Source: Deltaproteobacteria bacterium (lineage in GTDB: Bacteria > Desulfobacterota > Binatia > UBA1149 > JAJCZL01). From it: 40,615 nt of DNA. This document shows, piece after piece, positions 28,567-36,623 of this stretch. A program made the translations under genes and the position numbers. Under the pieces are notes generated by a model, which worked only from the letters and a program-made list of their open reading frames with translations, was not told where the DNA came from and made no database searches. Numbering within the stretch: the stretch's first letter is position 1; the number at the start of each line of letters is the position of its first letter. Location of the stretch: positions 1 through 40,615 of the forward strand of contig JAJCZL010000002.1 of assembly GCA_029262415.1 (NCBI GenBank). The letters run 5' to 3'.

Positions 28567-29709
28567 TCAATCTTCCAGCGTCGCCGAAAGGCGGTCGCAG
28601 GCTTCGACAAAGTCTTCCTTGAACGCCTGCATCACGTTGCGCACCGAAGTGATCTCGTTCATTAAACCTACGCCCTGCCCGACCCAGTACGTCGCGAGCT
28701 GCTTCGCGCCCGCGTGGCCGCTTTCGGCGAGCTTATCGACCTTCCTGAGCGCAGGCTCGGAGACCAGCGACTGCAGCGGCATCGGCAAAGGCTTGGGGCT
28801 GTCGGGTTGCTCCCAGGCGTCTGTCCATGGCGAACGTAGTTGGCGCGAGTACTTGCCGGTTCGCGAGCGTGAGCGCACAGTTTGGCGCGAACTCGCCGCG
28901 ACCATTTTTTCCTTTACGGTCGGGATTGTCTCGGCCTCGGTCGTCGTCAGCCACATCGACGCCGTCCACGCCCCGGCCGCACCCATCGCCATGCAAGCGG
29001 CCATCTGTCGGCCTTGCACAATCCCGCCGGCGGCGAGAACCGCGACGTCACCGTAAGGTGCAACCGCCTGAACGACCTCGGGGACCAGCACCATCGTCGA
29101 GACTTCGCCGCAGTGCCCGCCGGCTTCGGTTCCCGAAACCACCAGAATGTCGACACCTGCCTTGACCTGCTTAACCGCGTGCTCTTTGGCTCCGACCAGT
29201 GCCGCGACGGGGACGCCGTGCCGCTTGCCCAGTTCGAGCATGATCGGCGGCGGCACACCGAGTGCATTCGCGATGAGTCGAATAGGATGGGAGAACGCAA
29301 CCTCGAGTAGTTCGGCAGCGCCTTCGACACGCAGGTTCGAACCGAAAATCGACCCCGCAACTCCTTGTGCGCCGGCGTCGTCGGCCGCTTCGACTTGATG
29401 CGCGCCGAGAACAGCGTCCGTGAAGCGCTTGTATTCGGGCGGCACCATCGCGATGACTTGCTCGCGGGTAAGCGCTTCGTCTTTGCCCGCCATGTTGTTA
29501 GGGACGATAAGATCGACGCCGTAGGGCTTGCCGTCGACGTGTTCGTCGATCCACGCGAGTTCGATTTCGAGCTGCTCGGGCGACATTGTCGCCGCGCCGA
29601 GCACGCCCATGCCTCCGGCACGTGAGACTTCGGCGACGACGTCGCGACAGTGACTGAACGCCACCAACGGAAATTCGATTCCCAACATGTCACAAATCGG
29701 TGAACGCAT
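28567..29709 (-). CDS. Nitronate monooxygenase / 2-nitropropane dioxygenase-type flavoprotein
   Basis: A 380-residue FMN-dependent TIM-barrel protein. The N-terminus MRSPICDMLGIEFPLVAFSHC and GGMGVLGAATMSPEQLE, the FMN/phosphate-binding VVSGTEAGGHCGEVSTMVLVPEVV and the glycine loop LAAGGIVQGRQMAACMAMGAAGAW match the NMO family. The C-terminal part (SRQTVRSRSRTGKYSRQLRSPWTDAWEQPDSP) is normal for the long NMO subfamily found near acyl-CoA catabolic genes. ATG at 29709 with AAGGAG upstream is chosen; the open frame runs to 29781 but overlaps the carboxylase gene. Family members oxidise nitronates or act as enoyl reductases in lipid pathways. The substrate here is unknown. Confidence 0.88.
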   Translation of the reverse strand: MRSPICDMLGIEFPLVAFSHCRDVVAEVSRAGGMGVLGAATMSPEQLEIELAWIDEHVDGKPYGVDLIVPNNMAGKDEALTREQVIAMVPPEYKRFTDAVLGAHQVEAADDAGAQGVAGSIFGSNLRVEGAAELLEVAFSHPIRLIANALGVPPPIMLELGKRHGVPVAALVGAKEHAVKQVKAGVDILVVSGTEAGGHCGEVSTMVLVPEVVQAVAPYGDVAVLAAGGIVQGRQMAACMAMGAAGAWTASMWLTTTEAETIPTVKEKMVAASSRQTVRSRSRTGKYSRQLRSPWTDAWEQPDSPKPLPMPLQSLVSEPALRKVDKLAESGHAGAKQLATYWVGQGVGLMNEITSVRNVMQAFKEDFVEACDRLSATLED

Positions 29710-29743
29710 CGGCGACTCCTTTACGCGGCCGCTAGGCCGACGA

Positions 29744-31774
29744 TCATTGCTTGACGGCCATGGGGTCCGGCGCCGACTCAAGATTTGCTACCGGTTCGAT
29801 GCGCATAAGCGGATCATCGGCGGCCACCTGGGTACCGGCCTGTTCGAACACGTCGGCCACTGTACCTTCGATCTCGGCGAGGATCTCGTGCTGCATTTTC
29901 ATCGCCTCGAGTACCGCAAGCCGCGTGCCGGGCACGACCTTGTCGCCGAGCCCAACGGCCAACTCGATAAGCATCCCGTGCATAGGCGCGGCAACGTGTC
30001 CGCCACCCGCTTCTTCTTCGGCGCTCGCGGCGACACTATATGCGTCCGCAAGCGCGAACGTACGCCCGAGCATCGCCAAGCGAACTTGCCCGGGCGCGGG
30101 TTCGTGGAAGTAAACCGTGTGACGCACGCCGCCCAGAGTCAGTACCGCGCGCAGACCCTCAATCGACTCGACCACGACCTCGGTGGTGTCGGCACCCATG
30201 GTTGTGGTGTAGCGGTCGCCACACACCGGAGTGACAAGAATCTCGGCTTCGGGATGGCCGGCGTCGTAACAGACGCGCGAGGCAAGATATCCGCTGCTCG
30301 ACCAGTTCAAGAGTGCAGGCGCTACGCTCACGCACGCGGACGCTGCACGCGTGCGTGCGGCCACACACTGCAACACAGCCGCTGCCGCGTTGGCATAAGC
30401 CGGAACCGGCAGCGCGGTCGGCCCTTCAGACCCGTATTCCTCAGCGATAAACGCGGTGGTAGCCTCACCGCGAGCGAATGTTTCGCGGCTGAGCACATCG
30501 ATAAGAAAGTCACGGTTAGTCGTCGGCCCGAATAGCACGGTGTTCTCGAGCGCCGCGATCAAGCATCGCCGCGCCGCATCGCGATCGTCGCCCCAGGCGA
30601 CAATCTTGGCCAACATCGGGTCGTAGAACGGCGAGACCTCCTGGCCCGATGCAATGCCCGCATCTACGCGCACGCCCTCACCCTCAGGAGCCTGCCACAC
30701 CTCGATGGTTCCGGTGGCGGGCAGAAAACCCTGCGCCGGGTCCTCCGCGTACAACCGCACCTCGATCGCGTGACCGAACATCGAGACGTCTTCTTGTGAG
30801 ACCCAGAGCGGTTTGCCCGCTGCGACGTCGATCTGCATCGTGACCAGGTCAAGGCCGGTGACCATTTCGGTGACCGGATGCTCGACTTGCAGCCTGGTGT
30901 TCATCTCGAGAAAGTAGAATTCACCCGCGTCATCGAGCAAGAACTCGACGGTTCCCGCGCCGCGATAGTCGATCTTACGTGCGGCTTCGACGGCGGCCTG
31001 TCCCATGGACTCACGCAACTCGTCGGTCAAGACCGGACAAGGGGATTCTTCGACAACTTTTTGGTGTCGGCGCTGCACCGAGCAATCGCGTTCGCCGAGG
31101 TGAATCACGTTGCCGTGCGCGTCTGCGAAAACCTGAATCTCGACGTGACGCGGACGTATGATCGCTTTCTCTAAAATGAGTTGGCCTGAGCCGAACGCGC
31201 TCCGAGCCTCCGCGCGCGCCAGCTCGATCGCACCCGGCAGCTCACCCTCGCCGGCGACTAAACGCATGCCGCGCCCACCGCCGCCGGCGGCGGCTTTGAC
31301 CATCACCGGATAGCCGATCTGCGCTGCACAGCGCACAAAAACCTCGGTCGCCTGATCCTCGCCCTCGTAGCCGGGGACACACGGTACACCGGCTTCAATC
31401 ATCCGACGTTTGGCCTCGGCCTTGTTGCCCATAAGGTCAATCGCGTCCGCGGGAGGACCGATAAACACCAAACCCGCCTCCACGCACGCACGTGCGAAAG
31501 CCGCGTTCTCCGAAAAGAAGCCGTAGCCGGGGTGGATCGCCTGTGCGCCGCTGCTGCGCGCAGCTTTGAGAATTCGCCCGGCGTCGAGATAGGACTCCGC
31601 TACCGGAGCGGGGCCGATCAGGACGGCTTCGTCGGCCGCGCGTACGTGCGGAGCATCGACATCGGCCTCAGAATACACCGCGATGGCACGCAGTCCCCGC
31701 GCCTTGACGCTGCGAATAACGCGTACGGCAATCTCGCCGCGGTTGGCGACCAAAACACTATTGAACCCAGTCAC
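29744..31774 (-). CDS. Acyl-CoA carboxylase, biotin carboxylase plus biotin carrier subunit
   Basis: A 676-residue alpha subunit of the methylcrotonyl/propionyl/geranyl-CoA carboxylase type. The biotin carboxylase part (1-450) has the N-terminus SVLVANRGEIAVRVIRS, ATP-grasp glycine loop KAAAGGGGRGMRLV, ERDCSVQRRHQKVVEESP and FLEMNTRLQVEHPVTE. A middle domain follows, then the C-terminal carrier with AMKM and biotinylated K626. It carboxylates biotin with ATP and bicarbonate and hands the CO2 to the beta subunit encoded just upstream in the operon. GTG at 31774 is chosen because AAGGAA lies upstream and the protein then begins next to the conserved VLVANRGEIA; the frame is open to 31846. Substrate specificity cannot be read directly. 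Confidence 0.9.
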   Translation of the reverse strand: MTGFNSVLVANRGEIAVRVIRSVKARGLRAIAVYSEADVDAPHVRAADEAVLIGPAPVAESYLDAGRILKAARSSGAQAIHPGYGFFSENAAFARACVEAGLVFIGPPADAIDLMGNKAEAKRRMIEAGVPCVPGYEGEDQATEVFVRCAAQIGYPVMVKAAAGGGGRGMRLVAGEGELPGAIELARAEARSAFGSGQLILEKAIIRPRHVEIQVFADAHGNVIHLGERDCSVQRRHQKVVEESPCPVLTDELRESMGQAAVEAARKIDYRGAGTVEFLLDDAGEFYFLEMNTRLQVEHPVTEMVTGLDLVTMQIDVAAGKPLWVSQEDVSMFGHAIEVRLYAEDPAQGFLPATGTIEVWQAPEGEGVRVDAGIASGQEVSPFYDPMLAKIVAWGDDRDAARRCLIAALENTVLFGPTTNRDFLIDVLSRETFARGEATTAFIAEEYGSEGPTALPVPAYANAAAAVLQCVAARTRAASACVSVAPALLNWSSSGYLASRVCYDAGHPEAEILVTPVCGDRYTTTMGADTTEVVVESIEGLRAVLTLGGVRHTVYFHEPAPGQVRLAMLGRTFALADAYSVAASAEEEAGGGHVAAPMHGMLIELAVGLGDKVVPGTRLAVLEAMKMQHEILAEIEGTVADVFEQAGTQVAADDPLMRIEPVANLESAPDPMAVKQ

Positions 31775-31865
31775 TTTTCCGTTTCCTTCGACACTTACGT
31801 CCTCGTTCCATTCTTCAACTGCATCCTCCACACACGCGTGTAGCACACCACGCGGTTATGCGGTG

Positions 31866-33488
31866 CTACATCCGCGCGATGCCGAAACTGTTTGGCTTGA
31901 CGCTTCGGTGGCGCGACTCCCAGATGGTATCCAGAAGAAACCCGAGCGTGCGCCGGGTATCGCGTGGGTCGATCATCCCGTCGTCCTGCAAATGTCCGGA
32001 GGTGTAGAACGCATCGGACTGCGAGTCGAAGTGATAGGCAAGCATCTGCTCCTGTTGCGCAAGAGTTTCCCTGTCCACTTCGCCGCCACGCGCCTTGGCT
32101 GCAGCCTCGGTCACAATCGACATCGTCTTGGCCGCTTGATCGCCGCCCATCACTCCGGTACGCGCGTTCGGCCAGGTGTAGAGGAAATCGGGGTCGTAAC
32201 CGCGCCCGCACATGCCGTAGTTACCTGCACCGAAACTCGCACCGATCATCATCGTCAGCCGCGGGACAGACACGTTGGTCACAGCTTGGATCATCTTCGA
32301 GCCGTGCTTGATCATCCCCGCGCGTTCGTACTGCGTGCCGACCAGGTACCCGGTGGTGTTTTGCAAAAAGACTATCGGCAGTTCTGACTGATCGCAGAGT
32401 TGGAAGAACTGCGTGGCCTTGGTCGCACCGTCGGGATCAATGGGGCCGTTGTTACCGATCAGGCCGACAGCGTGTCCGTAGATCTGCGCCTGCATGCACA
32501 CCGTCGAAACCCCGTAACGCGGCTTGAAATCAAGGAACTCGGATGCATCAACCACCCGCGCCACTACTTCGCGAACGTCGTATGGTTTCCGGTAGTCGAG
32601 CGGGACAACCCCTGCTATCTCGTCAGGATCGTAGATCGGCTCGCGCGAGGGCGTGCCTGGTCGCGCTGGACAACGGTCGTTCCATTGCAGTCGCCTGACG
32701 ACTTCGCGACCAAGCAGCACCCCATGCGCGTCGTCGTCGGCAAGGTACTCGACCAGACCGGAAACTTCCGCGTGCATCGTCGCACCGCCAAGTTCTTCTT
32801 CAGTCGCGATTTCCCCGGTTGCGGCTTTGAGGAGCGGCGGCCCAGCCAGAAACGCACGCCCCCTACCCTTGACGCCGATCACGTAGTCGCTCAGGCCGGG
32901 CATATAAGCACCGCCCGCCGTCGAGGATCCGTGCAGTATCGTGATCACCGGCAACCCCTCCTTGCTCAGGCGTGCAAGGTTGGCGAAAAAGCTACCGCCG
33001 TGGAGAAACCCTTGAACGGTGTACTCCATCAAGTTGGCGCCGGCGCTCTCGACCAAGTGGATAAAAGGGAGCTTCTGCGCCAGCGCGATCTCTTGGCCAC
33101 GAACGATGCGGTAGCCCGTTGCCGCGGTCAACGCGCCGGCCTGGATACCGCTGTCGTTGACACAGACCATACAACGCACGCCGCCGATAAAGCCGATCCC
33201 GACGATCGTGTTGCCGCCCGGAAGACTCTTCTCGAGATCCTGGGTGTCGAGTGTGTAGCCGGCTAGGTTGCCGACCGACATAAAGGGCATACCGGGGTCG
33301 AGCAGCCGTGACAGGCGGTCGCGCGGCGTCAGCTGACCGCGTTCGGTGAATCTGGCCTTGCGCTTTTCCGAACGTATTTTGCCGCGACCGTTGAGCTCTG
33401 TGAGCTTTTCCACCAACCCGAGCATGTCGGTGCGGTTTTGGGCATATCCCTCGGAACGGACGTTGATCTTGGACGCAAACAAACTCAA
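31866..33488 (-). CDS. Acyl-CoA carboxylase carboxyltransferase (beta) subunit, MccB/AtuC-like
   Basis: A 540-residue carboxyltransferase with two crotonase-fold halves. The N-terminus FASKINVRSEGYAQNRTDMLGLVEKL is typical of methylcrotonyl-/geranyl-CoA carboxylases rather than propionyl-CoA carboxylases. The oxyanion-hole and acyl-CoA regions appear as VESAGANLMEYT, HGSSTAGGAYMPGLSDYVIGVKGRGRAFLAGPPLLKAATGE and IGASFGAGNYGMCGRGYDPDFLYTWPNARTGVMGG. It transfers CO2 from biotin to the gamma carbon of an unsaturated branched acyl-CoA. It is encoded 91 bp upstream of the alpha subunit on the same strand. The start is TTG with GGAG upstream. AtuA-like and acyl-CoA dehydrogenase genes nearby favour a terpene- or leucine-type substrate. 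Confidence 0.92.
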   Translation of the reverse strand: MSLFASKINVRSEGYAQNRTDMLGLVEKLTELNGRGKIRSEKRKARFTERGQLTPRDRLSRLLDPGMPFMSVGNLAGYTLDTQDLEKSLPGGNTIVGIGFIGGVRCMVCVNDSGIQAGALTAATGYRIVRGQEIALAQKLPFIHLVESAGANLMEYTVQGFLHGGSFFANLARLSKEGLPVITILHGSSTAGGAYMPGLSDYVIGVKGRGRAFLAGPPLLKAATGEIATEEELGGATMHAEVSGLVEYLADDDAHGVLLGREVVRRLQWNDRCPARPGTPSREPIYDPDEIAGVVPLDYRKPYDVREVVARVVDASEFLDFKPRYGVSTVCMQAQIYGHAVGLIGNNGPIDPDGATKATQFFQLCDQSELPIVFLQNTTGYLVGTQYERAGMIKHGSKMIQAVTNVSVPRLTMMIGASFGAGNYGMCGRGYDPDFLYTWPNARTGVMGGDQAAKTMSIVTEAAAKARGGEVDRETLAQQEQMLAYHFDSQSDAFYTSGHLQDDGMIDPRDTRRTLGFLLDTIWESRHRSVKPNSFGIARM

Positions 33489-33643
33489 ATGCGCTACTCC
33501 GTCGCAGCCACTGGGCCACCGATCGAGCCCGGGCCGGTCGGGCTGCTTAGTCTAGACACTTCGGAAACACGGCAGGCGCTAACCCGCCCACCGGGATCTA
33601 ACACCGCGCATCTGCCGACTCCAGCCTGCCCGGACTTCGTTGA

Positions 33644-33656
33644 GTGTGTTCCACAC
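33644..33656. promoter_or_regulatory. Inverted repeat GTGTG-N3-CACAC
   Basis: A five-bp inverted repeat in the divergent region between the carboxyltransferase gene and the secreted protein gene. Together with the adjacent longer repeat it marks this 257-bp region as a likely regulatory site. Confidence 0.35.
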
Positions 33657-33658
33657 CT

Positions 33659-33682
33659 ACCCGGGCGCCGGCAGGCCCGGGT
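33659..33682. promoter_or_regulatory. 8-bp inverted repeat, operator candidate
   Basis: ACCCGGGC and GCCCGGGT flank an 8-nt spacer, upstream of the putative promoter at 33708-33736 and divergent from the carboxylase operon. A dimeric repressor such as a TetR-type regulator of acyl-CoA catabolism could bind here. No such regulator is encoded in the window. Confidence 0.4.
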
Positions 33683-33707
33683 CACACGAGTTGCGCGAGT
33701 CGTACTG

Positions 33708-33736
33708 TTGACCGCAGCGACACGCGAGCGTACGGT
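33708..33736 (+). promoter_or_regulatory. Sigma70-type promoter candidate with very short leader
   Basis: TTGACC and TACGGT are separated by 17 nt. Transcription would start at about 33742-33744, only 2-4 nt before ATG 33746. This fits the absence of any Shine-Dalgarno site and points to a nearly leaderless mRNA. Confidence 0.4.
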
Positions 33737-33745
33737 TTTGCAGCT

Positions 33746-34717
33746 ATGTTGAGCGTCTCCCACCGGCAACTGATCGTGCGCCTCACGGCAGCACCCGTCG
33801 TGGCAGCCTTCTTCGCCGCCGCCCTCTGCCTGGTGCCCGGCGCCGCCCAAGCCGATGCGGTGCGCGTCTCGGGCACCCGCGTGACACTCAACCCGCCAAA
33901 AGATTTTGCGCAAGCTGAGCGCTTTCCCGGATTCAGGCATCGCGAAGTTGCGGCTTCGATCTTGGTCTCCGAACTGCCCGCGCCTTTCGAATCGCTGCGT
34001 AAAACGATGACTCCCGAAGGGATCGAAGCGCAGGGAATGAAGCTCTTGGTCGGCGAGGAGCACGACGTTGACGGCCGCAAAGCGCTGCTCGTCAAAGCGG
34101 TGCAAAGAAAGGGCGGTGTCGAAACCGAAAAATGGATGGTGCTGTTCGGCCGCGCTACCTCTTCGGTGTTGATCGTCGCTACCTACCCGCGTAGCGAATC
34201 AGCGAAGCTGAGCGAGCAGCTGCGCGAATCGCTGCTTACCGCATCGTGGCGGCCCGATGCCGCCATCGATCCGTTTGACGGACTCGGCTTTCGACTTGAC
34301 GAACACGGCTCGATGAAAGTCGCGAACCGGCTATCGCGAATGGTTCTGATGGTCGCACAAGGCGGATCCGGAGAGCCGCAGCCCGACGATCCACTGCTCG
34401 TCGCCGGCACCGGCGAGACCGGAGGAGACGTCGGCGACATGCTCGAGTTCGCCAAGCTCCGGCTCGGTCTGACCTCGCACCTGGCCGAGATCGACCGGAT
34501 TCGTGGACGTCCGGCCAAGGTCGACGGCATGAATGGTTTTGAGATCCAGGCCTACGCGGTCAACGCAAAGACCGACACGCCGGTTCAGGTCTACCAACTC
34601 GTCCTCGTCGATCGCGACACCTACTACATGGTGCAGGGGTTTGTCGGGCCCGGCCGTGCCGGCGAGTACTTACCCCAGTTCCAGAAAGTCGCGAACAGTC
34701 TGCGGCGGCAGCGGTAG
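33746..34717 (+). CDS. Secreted protein of unknown function, PsbP/DcrB-like
   Basis: A 323-residue exported protein. The signal peptide (about 1-36) runs through LTAAPVVAAFFAAALCLVPGAAQA. The mature part has two similar alpha/beta segments: VTLNPPKDFAQAERFPGFRHREVAASILVSELPAPFESLRKTM with LLVKAVQRKGGVETEKWMVLFGRATSSVLIVATYP, and later FRLDEHGSMKVANRLSRMVLMVAQ with FEIQAYAVNAKTDTPVQVYQLVLVDRDTYYMVQGFV. This looks like a duplicated PsbP/DcrB-type fold, but I do not recognise a named family. ATG at 33746 is chosen because it directly precedes the signal peptide and fits the promoter; the frame is open from 33644. The following hydrolase gene starts 18 bp later. Confidence 0.72.
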   Translation: MLSVSHRQLIVRLTAAPVVAAFFAAALCLVPGAAQADAVRVSGTRVTLNPPKDFAQAERFPGFRHREVAASILVSELPAPFESLRKTMTPEGIEAQGMKLLVGEEHDVDGRKALLVKAVQRKGGVETEKWMVLFGRATSSVLIVATYPRSESAKLSEQLRESLLTASWRPDAAIDPFDGLGFRLDEHGSMKVANRLSRMVLMVAQGGSGEPQPDDPLLVAGTGETGGDVGDMLEFAKLRLGLTSHLAEIDRIRGRPAKVDGMNGFEIQAYAVNAKTDTPVQVYQLVLVDRDTYYMVQGFVGPGRAGEYLPQFQKVANSLRRQR

Positions 34718-34735
34718 GCGGAGTGCCCCCAACAG

Positions 34736-35818
34736 ATGATTGAGTTCGGAGTATTTGTCGTCTCCTTCGCGTTGCTTCTTTGGCTCATGGCCTACGCGTT
34801 TCTGCGCGGCGATGAGCTTTCGCATTTTGACGCCCACGCGATTGAGCGGTTCGGGACACGCGAGCACCCGAGCGAGCAGAACCAAGAAGTGCTGCGCCTG
34901 TTGTCACAACACCGCAAAGCCGCACAGTCCGTCCCCCTACGTAGCCGACTCAAGGCCGTCCGCGAGACACTCGACCAAGGAATTCCCGGTGCAGCCTACG
35001 AAGAAGATGAACTCGGCTGCACGATCACACCGCTAAGCGCCGATGGTGTCGCTGCTGAATGGGTAAGAGCACCAGGTGCCGATCCCGACACCCGACTCCT
35101 GTACATCCACGGCGGAGCGTTCTGCGTCGGTAGCCCACGCAGCCACCGCCCGATCACCGGAGCCTTGGCCAGGCGCACTGGCGCCTCCGTCCTCGCGATC
35201 GACTACCGATTGATGCCGGAGCACACGCGCATCGACGGCGTCCACGACTGTCAGACCGCTTACGGATGGATCGTTGCCAACGGTCCCGACGGTGCCGGCG
35301 AGGCCAAAAATCTGTTCGTCGCCGGTGATTCGGCCGGCGGTAATCTCACGCTCATGCTGAGCGCCTGGGTTCGCGACCAAGGCCTGCGCCCATTCGACGC
35401 GGTGGTCGCCCTCTCGCCCGGCCTGGACGGGACCCTGTCGGGACCCAGCATACGCGGAAACATCAAAACCGATCCAATGCTCGGCCCCGCCTTCGGCCCG
35501 CTCACCAAGCTACCGACTGCGCTTTGGCTTTACTGCGGCCTGGCGGCCGGGCGAATCAGCCCGAGCAACCCGACAGCTTCTCCGATCTTCGGAGACCTCT
35601 GCGGCCTGCCCCCCACCCTGGTGCAAGCCAGCGATTGCGAAATGCTCCGCGACGACTCGATTCGCTACGTGAACAAGGCGCGCAACCAGGGCTCGCCGGT
35701 CGAACTACAGATGTGGACCGGCATGGTCCACGTCTGGCAGATATTTGAACACCTACTCCCCGAAGCGCGCGAAGCGCTCGACGAGATAGCGGCTTTCTGC
35801 AAGCGGCATTCGCGCTGA
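34736..35818 (+). CDS. Alpha/beta hydrolase, hormone-sensitive-lipase type
   Basis: A 360-residue esterase or lipase with an N-terminal membrane helix (FGVFVVSFALLLWLMAYAFL, about 4-23). The alpha/beta-hydrolase-3 fold has the oxyanion motif LYIHGGAF, the nucleophile elbow GDSAGG, the acid in QASDCEMLRDDS and the His in GMVHVWQIFEH, so the catalytic triad is complete. It hydrolyses carboxylic esters, likely of short or medium acyl groups. It lies 18 bp after the secreted protein gene and is probably cotranscribed. The membrane anchor is unusual in this otherwise cytoplasmic family. Confidence 0.9.
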   Translation: MIEFGVFVVSFALLLWLMAYAFLRGDELSHFDAHAIERFGTREHPSEQNQEVLRLLSQHRKAAQSVPLRSRLKAVRETLDQGIPGAAYEEDELGCTITPLSADGVAAEWVRAPGADPDTRLLYIHGGAFCVGSPRSHRPITGALARRTGASVLAIDYRLMPEHTRIDGVHDCQTAYGWIVANGPDGAGEAKNLFVAGDSAGGNLTLMLSAWVRDQGLRPFDAVVALSPGLDGTLSGPSIRGNIKTDPMLGPAFGPLTKLPTALWLYCGLAAGRISPSNPTASPIFGDLCGLPPTLVQASDCEMLRDDSIRYVNKARNQGSPVELQMWTGMVHVWQIFEHLLPEAREALDEIAAFCKRHSR

Positions 35819-35850
35819 CGCGGCGACGTCAGCCCGAGCACGGGCCGCAG

Positions 35851-36321
35851 CTACTGAACAAAGAACATCGCCAACGATTCGGCGATCAGCGCGGGCTTGT
35901 CCTCGCCCTCGATATCGACGGTGACCTCAAAAGTCGCAAGAATTCTGCCACCACCCTTCTCGGCAAACGAGAGCGGCTTCACGCGCGCGCGGACGCGCTT
36001 GCCTGAGCGCACCGGCTGTAGGAAACGCACCTTGTTTAACCCGTAGTTGACGGCCATCGCTACGCCTTCGGGAATCACCCCGGCCTGACCCTGGAAGTAC
36101 GCGAGCATCGACAGCGAAAAGTATCCGTGCGCAATCGTACCGCCGAACGGCGTCTGCTTGGCCATCTCTTCGTTGACATGAATGAACTGGTGATCTTGGG
36201 TCACGTCGGCAAACGTGTTGATCTTGTCTTGGGTCATCTCCACCCAATCGGTAGGGCCGAGTTCTTTGCCGACGTAGCTCTCGAGTTCTGAAACGGGGAC
36301 GATGTGAACATCCGCAGCCAT
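35851..36321 (-). CDS. MaoC-like hot-dog (R)-enoyl-CoA hydratase
   Basis: A 156-residue single hot-dog domain. The motif FADVTQDHQFIHVNEEMAKQTPFGGTIAHGYFSLSML holds the catalytic Asp and His of the hydratase-2 family. Members add water to trans-2-enoyl-CoA to give the (R)-3-hydroxyacyl-CoA. ATG at 36321 is preferred to the frame start at 36357 because AGGAGG lies 6-7 nt upstream. It lies near acyl-CoA dehydrogenase, carboxylase and AtuA-like genes and fits an acyl-CoA degradation role. Confidence 0.9.
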   Translation of the reverse strand: MAADVHIVPVSELESYVGKELGPTDWVEMTQDKINTFADVTQDHQFIHVNEEMAKQTPFGGTIAHGYFSLSMLAYFQGQAGVIPEGVAMAVNYGLNKVRFLQPVRSGKRVRARVKPLSFAEKGGGRILATFEVTVDIEGEDKPALIAESLAMFFVQ

Positions 36322-36426
36322 TGCGCAACCTCCTGGAGTTAGACACCGGCGCAGCAAAGGCCCGGCTTACAAAGGATTGTCTAGTCGGAGCACCCGGCAG
36401 ATGCGAGCCACGCAGCCTTCAGCTGC

Positions 36427-36432
36427 TACAAT
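36427..36432 (+). promoter_or_regulatory. -10-like TACAAT for a leaderless small gene
   Basis: TACAAT would start transcription exactly at GTG 36439. No convincing -35 box is seen, so the call is tentative. Confidence 0.25.
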
Positions 36433-36438
36433 ACGGGC

Positions 36439-36582
36439 GTGATCGAAGACCTCCTGGCGATCGATTCGAGCGTGAGCGGACCGGTGATCCAGTCACTGAC
36501 CGCAGCTCTGTACAATCCGGTGACGTGGATCGCGCTGGGCGGGTTCGTCCTTTTCGGCGTCTTTATCGGCCGCATGCGCTGA
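36439..36582 (+). CDS. 47-residue single-pass membrane protein, novel small ORF
   Basis: A short GTG-started frame between the MaoC and acyl-CoA dehydrogenase genes, on the opposite strand to both. It encodes a soluble N-terminus with acidic residues (MIEDLLAIDSS, GPVIQSLTAALYNP) and one TM helix (about 29-44, VTWIALGGFVLFGVFI) ending in the basic GRMR. The composition is plausible for a real small membrane protein, and the frame lies outside neighbouring genes. There is no Shine-Dalgarno site; a -10-like TACAAT just upstream suggests a leaderless message. Function unknown. It could be a chance frame. Confidence 0.45.
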   Translation: MIEDLLAIDSSVSGPVIQSLTAALYNPVTWIALGGFVLFGVFIGRMR

Positions 36583-36623
36583 ACCGCGCTCGCGTGCCCG
36601 CGGCGTGGTAGAGACGGATCATC

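Noticed and set aside
28789-29000. Odd Arg/Ser-rich stretch in the nitronate monooxygenase as a frameshift
   Set aside because: The SRQTVRSRSRTGK...LRSPWTDAW pattern is normal for the long NMO subfamily, and the frame stays open to the usual C-terminus.
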